Positions 56,273 through 64,000 of a DNA stretch of 64,000 nucleotides are shown one piece after another (the first letter of the stretch is position 1; each line of letters begins with the position of its first letter). Under the pieces are notes generated by a model. That model was not told the origin of the DNA. It worked only from the letters and a program-made list of their open reading frames with translations, and made no database searches. Source of the stretch: Brachionus rotundiformis. Lineage: Eukaryota > Rotifera > Eurotatoria > Ploima > Brachionidae. The stretch covers positions 717,763 to 781,762 of the forward strand of contig JAESIW010000122.1 in assembly GCA_016802295.1 (NCBI GenBank), read 5' to 3'. Both the position numbers and the translations under genes were made by a program.

Positions 56273-57982
56273 TCAGAAAGATTGATAATTTAAAACATGA
56301 TCTTGATAATTTTGGTTATCTGTTCTGTTCAAATTTAGGTTCGAAAAGTTGGTATTTGAACTAAAATTTGCAAATTGAGAATAGCTCGGGTTTGTCATTC
56401 CGAAAGAATTAATTCTGTTAATTCCATTTAGTTGCGAAAACTGATTTCTATTAGTTGTATTTTGGTAAAAATTTCTAACAATTGAATCAGTCGTCGTATT
56501 TTGGATACATGTTGGTGATGATTTGTGTATTTGTTTTTCTTGTTTTCGGTATTTGGCTCGTCTGTTCTGAAACCAAACCTAAATTTTATATCTATAGTAA
56601 GCATGTTTCAAGTTTATAAAAGACAATCATTTACTTGAATACGGGCCTCATTTAGTTTAGTGGATCTAGCCAGCTCTTCTCGGCAATATATATCGGGATA
56701 ATGGCTTTTGGTAAATGCAGCTTCAAGCTCATTAAGTTGTTCTTGAGTAAACGTGGTTCGATGTCTGCGTCGAGTAGGTGTGACACTATTGCTTTCATTA
56801 GAGCCTGTCGAGCTGGCACTGTGCTGGCTATGATTTAGATAATGGTGATTAGTATTGACATGCGAGTGAGAAACAGCAGCTGCGGCTGCAGCAGCGGCTG
56901 CAGCTGCCATCAAAGCATTGGAAATTGAACTTTTTCCATTTGAATTTGTAGAAGCAGATTGATTAACCGAATTGGCAGTCATTAGAAGGCCGTTTTTAGT
57001 TTGTTGGTTTATTTTTTCAAAATTTTCATCTTGTCCTTAAAACAAATATATATTATATTAATCGGGGATTAGATGTGGTAATTAAATGCATGGTTCTGAA
57101 GTGTAACCGTTCCGTTGTTGCTTGGTTTTCTGTATTTAAGTTCGAGGAAAAATGAGGAGAACCTATTGAACAATTTAAGCTAAGGGAAAAGAATTAGTTC
57201 TTTATGATTTAAGATCGAAAAAAATTATTGGAAATTTTAATTTTATCATTAAAATAAAATTAAAAAGCCTCAAAGGCAATGAGAGAATTAAAGAACTGAA
57301 AAGAACTCAACAAAAAAAGATGAACAAGAATTTTTTCCATTTATTTCTAGTTAATTTGAGTTTTTTTTTATAGATTAATTAATAATTTTTTTTAAACAAA
57401 CTTAAGCAACAACAAATATTAGAAATTAAAATTATACTTAACTTAACTCAACTGAATCAGTAATAACTAACTTGTGCGATAAAAAAAACCGAGGGAACAA
57501 GAGATAGAAAAATAATTTTCTTTTTTGGAATCCAAATATTTCCTCTATTATCTCATTAGGGAAATTTTGATCATCAATATAAACAATTTCGTATCTTAAT
57601 TATATTTCTTAATTTTTCAAATTCTGAACAAATGATATAATGTTGAAATTTTTTTCGATTAAAATATTTGCTTAATAATGGATTAATTTACAATAAGTAC
57701 ATAAGTTCTTGATACAAAAACAAAATTATATCAAAGAAATAAAATTAAACTATAAAAAGGCTTAAAAAAAATTTTTTTTAAATATATATTATGATTGAAA
57801 AACAAACTAGTATAATATTAAAAAAAAAAATAAATACTTTTATTTATCGGAGACATTTCGGGACAAGAGTCCGTATCGTGGGTCATAGAGCTACAGTCTG
57901 ATGATTTGGATAAGTGCGTTTGATTAAATGCAGAAAATTCTGTTGGATAGTTTGCCAAAGATGCAAAGTCATATGAATTCAT
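56273..57982 (-). CDS. PROP: PROP1-class paired-like homeobox transcription factor
   Basis: Three exons join in phase: 57982-57838 (phase 1), 57035-56635 (phase 0) and 56578-56273, 283 aa. The homeodomain (137-196) reads RRRHRTTFTQEQLNELEAAF, then SHYPDIYCREELAR, LNEARIQVWFQNRRAKYRK, with glutamine at homeodomain position 50 and an intron inside helix 3 before VWFQ. The sequence HYPDIYCREELAR with KYRKQEK is typical of invertebrate PROP proteins. Exon 2 has an 11-alanine tract before the homeodomain. There is no paired domain. In vertebrates PROP1 controls pituitary lineages; its role here is unknown. Confidence 0.88.
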
Positions 57983-59226
57983 ATTGATCTCAAAAACTTG
58001 TAAGTAAATTAATAATTATTCATTAAAAATACAAATCTAAAATTAAATAAAATCTTAATAGCAATTGAATAAAATTGCTTATTAGTTTCCAATTGTTTTT
58101 TATTTAGTTTACCTGATATCGAATTCCAACTGGGTTTTATTTCAAATAGTACCGATCTGCTAATGGAAATTTATGGAAGCGAAAAATAACCACTTTGATA
58201 ATACGTTTCGATCGCATCGAATAATTGACAAAGAATAGCTCAAGTGTTAAGCACACGAAAACTTAATTCTTGTTCTTGAATGTCTGACGTGACGTAAAAC
58301 GGTGCCGAAAGTTATAGAAGAGCGTATGAGTGCTTGCGTTTCGCTTTAAAAATCTCAAACAGGAGAAATTCTATCAATCAGATTTAATTTAATTAAAGAA
58401 CTTGATACATTTAGAAAATGTCATATAAACAAGATAGAGAAGCAATAAGTGTTAATGTTCCGTTTATTAATCTTCAAATATTTTATATGCCCCCCCTGAG
58501 GATATTTTGTATAAAAATTTACATGTCTAAGTAACTTGTTTGTTTCAAATTGTCAACAAAATGCATTAACATAGAAATATACTTAAACATGATTGAATGA
58601 GCTGAAAAGCGCTTAATTCTAGATTGATTTCCCTCATATTCGCATCAGTAATTGTTCAAAAAATTTTGTATTTTAAGTTAATTTAAAAGAAGACTAAAGA
58701 AATATTTCAGATAAAATTTTCATTCATTTATATATGAAAAAATCAAGATAAGTCAATCAAATTCAAAAACGGAAAAAAGTGTCTAAATTTGGTAAAAACG
58801 ATTCTTATTGTCAAACACGAGATTAGGATTAAATTCACAATATAGACATGATGTTGTTGGTTCAATTCAACACCAACATTTAGGAAACTCTTAATAAAAT
58901 AATCTTTTAAGAATAAAATGTAAAGGCTTGACTGAATTACGTTTGTTGTCTGAATATTGAAGGAAAAAATTAAAAAAGTGCGTAAAAGAGCTTAATAAAG
59001 AAAAAAATTTTCAATCATAAATAAAAATTTCTTAAAAAATTTTTGAAAAATTTATCAATCAAATTGAATAATTTGAAATTTTAAAGGCTGTATAAAAAAA
59101 TTTTAAACATAAAATTAATAGTTTATTGATACAGACATTTTGGAATTTTTTTTAGCTTGAATGATTTATTCTTATTTAGAAAAGAATCAATCCAAACATC
59201 ATGTAAAATTTAAATTTATTTGTCAT
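57983..59226. other. Intergenic between PROP and DEGS
   Basis: PROP upstream region, moderately GC-rich at 58130-58380, with a tandem CRE-like site. The right part is AT-rich DEGS 3' flank that recurs near 63725. No gene is seen. Confidence 0.45.
58285..58297. promoter_or_regulatory. Tandem CRE/ATF half-sites upstream of PROP
   Basis: TGACGTGACGTAA contains two overlapping TGACG elements about 300 bp upstream of the PROP start codon, in the least AT-rich part of the spacer. Inferred from motif only. Confidence 0.3.
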
Positions 59227-60341
59227 TTATTCAATTTTTTTTTCGGACGTGCTATTACCAATGTCTTTTGTAAGGGAATTTTTCGGTAATTTGGTATTAT
59301 CATTTTTGTGTAGTATAGCATATTCGCTGGTGACCTTGTAGTCTCGATGAATTCTCGAGTATGGGCCCATTTCAGTGCATGTTATAAAATCATACAAAAC
59401 CTTGATCCATGAATTATGACATGGTAAATTGTCATAGAACTCTGGTGCAATCTTTCTCACCTTTTTAGGAAAAAAATTATACAAATATTCAATGAAAATG
59501 TATTTTTAAATAGAATGCCTACTTCAGGTAACCTCCAACAAGGAATGTTTGGAAAGTCATGATGTTCGTTATGATATCCCACATTGAATGTAATCAAGTT
59601 GAGAGGACCATAGTAGGAATAAGTCTCATAGCCTTTAATAAAAACATAATGCTCAGCGATAAAATGGCCAGATATCGGATGGAATCCTAAACCAAGTAAT
59701 GTTCCAATAATTAAATAGAACAAAGCTTTAAATCCGAGAAAGTAATAAATTAAAAAGTCAAAAACTAATTGAATTATTAAATTTTGAACTTCTTGAATGT
59801 CGATATTTTTCGGCATTACCAATATAGGTCTTAATGAGTAAGTGATTGGTAATAAACCAACATAAATTATTTTTCCCAATGTTGAAGAAAAAAGCTTGGC
59901 TTCTATTCGGGTAGGCAAATCTGGATCCCATCCTTCGACTGCCAAATACTTGTGATGATCTCTGTGATATTTTTTGAATGTAATAAATGCCGGTACACCC
60001 ATTGGCAAATTGGCAAAAAAGCCTAAGAGTCGATTAGCTAAAGGTCTATGCGGGCCAAATGCTAAGTTATGAGATAACTCGTGTAATCCTACAGACAATG
60101 AATGATTTAAAGTACCACTAACTACATAAGTTAATATAAATAATTCTGTCCATGACATGTTACGAACCATGTATGCCATGAATACTTGAATTATAACTGT
60201 AGCTGCGAATTGAAGTGATATTCGCCAATCGTAACCAAAAAGTTTCTTCATTTGAGGATATTTTGCTAATATTTCTCTTCTTCTTGTAGCATGAGGCTCA
60301 TCTGTATACTTCCAAATGAAGTCATCTCTTGGCTTACTCAT
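59227..60341 (-). CDS. DEGS1: Sphingolipid delta(4)-desaturase
   Basis: Two exons, 60341-59523 and 59460-59227, joined in phase 0, give 350 aa (human DEGS1 323). It introduces the 4,5 double bond of dihydroceramide to make ceramide, using a di-iron centre in the ER membrane. The three histidine boxes HELSH (87-91), HRDHH (126-130) and HNEHH (257-261) are intact. Further matches are FIWKYTDEPHATRRREILAK, NHSLSVGLHE, ISGHFIAEHY, VRKIAPEFYDNLP and NSWIKVLYDF. The N-terminal glycine myristoylated in vertebrates is absent (MSKP). The C-terminal tail is about 25 residues longer than human. Confidence 0.95.
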
Positions 60342-61245
60342 TTTTATCTAAAAAATATTTTTTAAGTATTTTAAAAATACTATTTTTATTTCAATACATT
60401 TTAAAAATTTTATTTCAATTATTATTTTCATAAAATAATTATTATTACACAACAATGAAACCTATGAATTTATTTTGATTACTTTGAAAAATTATCAACC
60501 ATGAAAAATATCAAAATTATATTGTTGTGTAACAAATTTTAATTAATTTTATACACGATTAATTTCTTTTTATTAATAATAATTGTATCCTTGATTCTTC
60601 GTTTATAATTTTTTTAATAAAAAACAAATCAAATTTTTTTAAATTTTATTGCTGAATATTGTTGAGTGAGTTTTCTTTATTCCAATAACTAAATTAATAT
60701 TATAGTTGTTGATAATTTTAGTTTTAGCTGATCTTAATATATTTGTTTCATTACGCTCATTTTATTTTCTTTCATTTAAAAATAACAAATACTAATGACT
60801 ATAATTAAATAAAGCCAGATGAAAAGTTTTACCTTATTTAAGTTTAGATATTTTTAAAATATTAAATAAAATACTCTATTTAATTCGTTCATTTCTGATA
60901 AATATTTTTCGAAAGTCATCTTAAAAAATAAAGATGCAGCTTGAAATAAAATCTAAATTTTTATTAATAATAATAATAATAACGATAAGCTACAGCAGGG
61001 TACCTGCGGAGCAAGACTAGCTATATTTCCGCTATGGTAGCTGTTTTTACCAAAAAAAAATTTCAATTAGTTCGAGTTATGCCTTGAGTCCAGGCCGGTC
61101 TTTACATATGCTAAAATTTCATTAATTATTTTTCAAATTCGTTTCAGTTTCATTTTTATTTTATTTTTTTTAGTTTTTTTTTCTTCAATATTTCGACAAG
61201 TCGAACAATACCAAGATCAAATGAGGATTCAAAGGTAACTAAAAA
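60342..61245. other. Intergenic, upstream of DEGS
   Basis: AT-rich DEGS promoter side. An (AAT)n tract lies near 60963-60983, then a short GC-rich island (60985-61050), possibly an element fragment. No gene is seen. Confidence 0.4.
60963..60983. repeat. (AAT)n microsatellite
   Basis: Tandem AAT units next to the GC-rich island. Confidence 0.7.
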
Positions 61246-61286
61246 AATAACAGTAAAACTCAACAAACTAAACCGAAAGTGTTAAA
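61246..61286 (-). repeat. 41-bp inverted repeat, left arm (LINE 3' UTR)
   Basis: This 41-bp block is repeated perfectly in inverted orientation at 62785-62825. Here it lies in the 3' UTR of the truncated LINE, directly after its stop codon. Confidence 0.85.
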
Positions 61287-62240
61287 AAATTTTCTAATTA
61301 TTATTTATTATTCTATTTATCGCATTTATTATTTCACTAGGTAATTCATTCCAGCTCATGATTACTCTATTAGTCAAAAAATTGTTACGTTCTTTTGACT
61401 TTGTAAATTGTTTGCTAAACCTTGATAAGTCTGTTAATGTCAATTTGTAGGTTTTGAACATCAATATTATTCCTTGTAGTGGCTATCAATTTAGTATCGT
61501 CCGCAAAAAGCTTAATTACACTCTTGATCCCTTCTGGTAAATCATTTATGAAAATAGTAAAGAGTAGTGGACCAAGTACTGATCCTTGTGGTACACCACT
61601 TTTCACTTCTTTCCAATCGGATGATACCTGCCCTAAGACTCTTTGTTTCCTGCATGTTAAAAAGTCAATGAGCCAAATAAGAAGGAAACCTCTAAAACCA
61701 TAAGCTTTAAGTTTTTTGATCAGCGCTCTATGCGATACATTATTGAATTCTTTGGCAAAATCCATAAATACAACTGCTGAAGCGAAACCCCGATTTAATG
61801 CTTCTGTTACTGAGTCAATTGTTTGAAGGAGGTTAGCTAAGCATGATCGTTTCGTAACGAAACCGTGTTTCTCAGGCGTAATCAAGTCATAATTGATTAG
61901 ATGGGCTATCATTGCGTCCTTGATAATTCTTTCCATTATCTTGTATGGTATTGATGTAAGTGAGACTGGTCTGTAGTTTGCCGGTTCAGTCTTCTTTCCT
62001 TTCTAATAGATAGGAGTTATATTTGCCTCTTTCCACACATTTGGTAATTTCCCAGACATGAAGCTTTCCTTGAAAATAGGTTCCAGAAGCTTGGCAAAGT
62101 TAGCTGCGCAGCTTCTTAAAACATGTGGATGTATACCGTCCTTTCCACAAGATTTCCTTTTATCAAGTTTATTAAATAATAAATTGTTATTTATATTATT
62201 ATTTACAGTTTATTTTCAAGAGTTATTCCCTAAAGTATTT
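61246..62240 (-). mobile_element. Truncated LINE: reverse transcriptase core with internal deletion
   Basis: The minus-strand frame 62240-61415 encodes CGKDGIHPHVLRSCA, ANYRPVSLTSIPYKIMERII, KHGFVTKRSCLANLL, SGVPQGSVLGPLLFTIFIND and the catalytic FADDTKL. A single in-frame TAG lies near 62007. After about residue DINRL it jumps directly into another frame with FSKQFTKSKERNNFL and SWNELPSEIINAI, the far C-terminus of ORF2. The connecting domain is missing, so an internal deletion has occurred. The 3' UTR follows, ending in an A-rich tail at about 61135-61185. The element is inactive. Confidence 0.9.
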
Positions 62241-63724
62241 TGAAAAATGTTTTTTAAAATATTAAAAGCAAAAGTGGTTTAGGAACTGTTTGTTATATAA
62301 TTTTTCTAGTTACTTCTAGCAATCGCAAAATGATAAAGATTTTACATTTTTTCATTTTTATTTTTTTATCGTTGTTTGTAGTTTATCAAAAATTTTAAAA
62401 AAATAGTTCCAAATAAAAATTTTCTGAAACACTGCATAAAATAAATTAACATTTGAAAATGTAAAAATTTAAAATTTTTAACAAATTGCCTCTTTAATCA
62501 TCGATACACTGAAGCGCTCTTTTTGCTTAAAATCGATTATCTAATCAGTTATTAAATATATAAAACCACATGTCTTGATTAAAAAAATTTGTAGCTTTTG
62601 TAAAATCGTTAATCATTAGAAAAATCTATAAAATAATCTCAAGTGAAAAATCTAATGACTATAGAAGATTTTAAAAAATTTTGTTTTCATTGCACTGTAC
62701 GGTTGTCAATTTGAACAGACTAAATTTTTCATTTTAAGTCCAGGTAATTTTATCAAGATTTCTTTTACCAAAATTGTTTCTGTCTTTAACACTTTCGGTT
62801 TAGTTTGTTGAGTTTTACTGTTATTTCTGCCTTTAAAAAAATATATTTAAATAATAGCTAGGATTTATCTAGCTATTTAATTAAATAATTAAGCCAATTT
62901 CCAAGGCATCTTCTTTTTTGTTTTTCAAAAAATAAATTTATACGTTTGCCAGACAGAATATAATTTCTTGATTTTTTTAATCATTACGCTTATTTTCACG
63001 AATATATGTTACCCATATAAATCAAGTTAAAAAAATCCGTTTAATACTACAAAAAAAATCATAAAATCCTTGTTGACTAGAACAAAGAAAAAAAATATCG
63101 TGGCTGAGCGATAGATAACCACCTGTCAAGCCTCTTTTATTTAAAAAATTAAAAGACAATAATGAGTATCCCCAAATGATCAAAGTTGTTAGACCAGCCT
63201 AAATAGTTTATTCTTAAAAAGAAATGTAAATTAAATTTTATAATTTTCTCTATAAAGTAAAATATTAAGTTATATTTTCATGATTCAGATACGAAATGAT
63301 CTAAAACAAATCTCTAAAAAAGTGTTCATTACCAAGATTTATAGATGTTTAGGTAGATTAATATTTTGCACAAAAAATGAATCAATCAGGTTATTAAAAA
63401 ATAAAAAAGAAAATGAGTTAAACTATCAACCATAAAATCGGTAATATCATTTAATAAAGGACAATCAAAGCACACGGTCTTTAAACTCATAATTTTTAAA
63501 AATTTTACCTGTTTCAAGCTTTACAAAGATAAAAATAAAATTTTTTCAAATAAAAATAAAAACATAGAAAATCTGATTAACTCAACAATATTTTAGATAT
63601 TAAACAGGACAAAAAAGAAAATTTTGAAGAATATTATCTAAAAGTATAACAATGATATTAAAATGAATCAATTCAAAATATATTTGAAAAAAATAAAAAA
63701 ATTTTGAATAATAAATATTATAAA
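62241..63724. other. Intergenic between LINE and second DEGS copy
   Basis: AT-rich with no coding signal, except the detached 41-bp LINE 3' UTR piece. It should hold the 3' flank of a second DEGS gene at the right end. Confidence 0.45.
62785..62825 (+). repeat. 41-bp inverted repeat, right arm (detached LINE 3' UTR piece)
   Basis: Perfect reverse complement of 61246-61286, 1.5 kb away. It is probably an independent 5'-truncated insertion of the same LINE family, or a rearranged end. Confidence 0.8.
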
Positions 63725-63858
63725 AAAAAAAATTTTAAACATAAAATTAATAGTTTATTGATACAGACATTTTGGAATTTTTTTTAGCTTGAATGATTTA
63801 TTCTTATTTAGAAAAGAATCAATCCAAACATCATGTAAAATTTAAATTTATTTGTCAT

Positions 63859-64000
63859 TTATTCAATTTTTTTTTCGGACGTGCTATTATCAATGTCTTT
63901 TGTAAGGGAATTTTTCGGTAATTTGGTATTATCATTTTTGTGTAGTATAGCATATTCGCTGGTGACCTTGTAGTCTCGATGAATTCTCGAGTATGGGCCC
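63859..64000 (-). CDS. Second sphingolipid delta(4)-desaturase copy, last exon, cut by window edge
   Basis: 63725-64000 repeats 59093-59368 with one substitution. The coding part (stop at 63859) matches the last exon of DEGS, starting in the region of MGPYSRIHRDY. The single difference changes a glycine to aspartate near the C-terminus (IGN to IDN). The rest of the gene lies outside the window. It is either a very recent tandem duplicate or an assembly duplication of the same locus. Confidence 0.85.
   Translation of the reverse strand, partial: GPYSRIHRDYKVTSEYAILHKNDNTKLPKNSLTKDIDNSTSEKKIE

Noticed and set aside
1..64000. CRISPR arrays, tRNA and rRNA genes
   Set aside because: No spaced direct repeats, no B-box-like tRNA sequence and no rRNA segments were seen on either strand.

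Overview
This window is nuclear DNA of an animal. It is AT-rich, the genes carry short GT-AG introns (many of about 50-80 nt), and the recognisable genes are metazoan: BARX and PROP homeoboxes, CABLES, CATSPER3, Sp17/igloo, FIG4, PPP4C, RPL15 and DEGS. Nothing suggests a bacterium, virus or organelle. A small-genome invertebrate such as a rotifer or other spiralian would fit, but I cannot fix the taxon from the sequence.

Layout. 0-2.5 kb: a decayed LINE tail and two unrecognised minus-strand coding segments. 4-17.8 kb: one large minus-strand locus that I rebuilt exon by exon. It is an Sp17/igloo (neuromodulin-like) gene with shared exons carrying four IQ motifs. Its RIIa-domain first exon lies 11.4 kb upstream of the next exon, and two other long first-exon candidates encode N-terminal MGC/MGGC acylation signals. 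All three end in phase-1 donors that fit the same acceptor. 19-43 kb: a duplicated neighbourhood with two intact GTP-type PEPCK genes in opposite orientation, two copies of a small multi-pass membrane protein gene, a 367-bp noncoding segment that is almost identical in both places, and a mosaic PEPCK pseudogene at 42 kb. Between the PEPCK genes lie a foldback MITE and a second LINE relic.

33-41.7 kb: a compact cluster with a SET-domain protein, CABLES (6 exons), SNAPC5 (2 exons) and, divergently, FIG4 (12 exons, including one U12-type AT-AC intron). 43-47 kb: PIGF, two small membrane proteins and a broken integrase-type (KRBA2-like) element. 48-58 kb: BARX, RPL15 (its intron is unusually structured), PPP4C, a secreted cysteine-rich protein, CATSPER3 and PROP. 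59-64 kb: sphingolipid delta-4 desaturase (DEGS). Its last exon appears again at the right edge with one mismatch, showing a second copy beginning there. A truncated LINE lies between the copies.

Functional links are loose, as expected for an animal genome: FIG4 (phosphoinositides), PIGF (GPI anchors) and DEGS (ceramide) all act on membrane lipids, and Sp17 and CATSPER3 are both sperm or flagellum proteins. Exon coordinates were derived by hand from splice signals, reading phase and family similarity. No alignment or transcript data were available.
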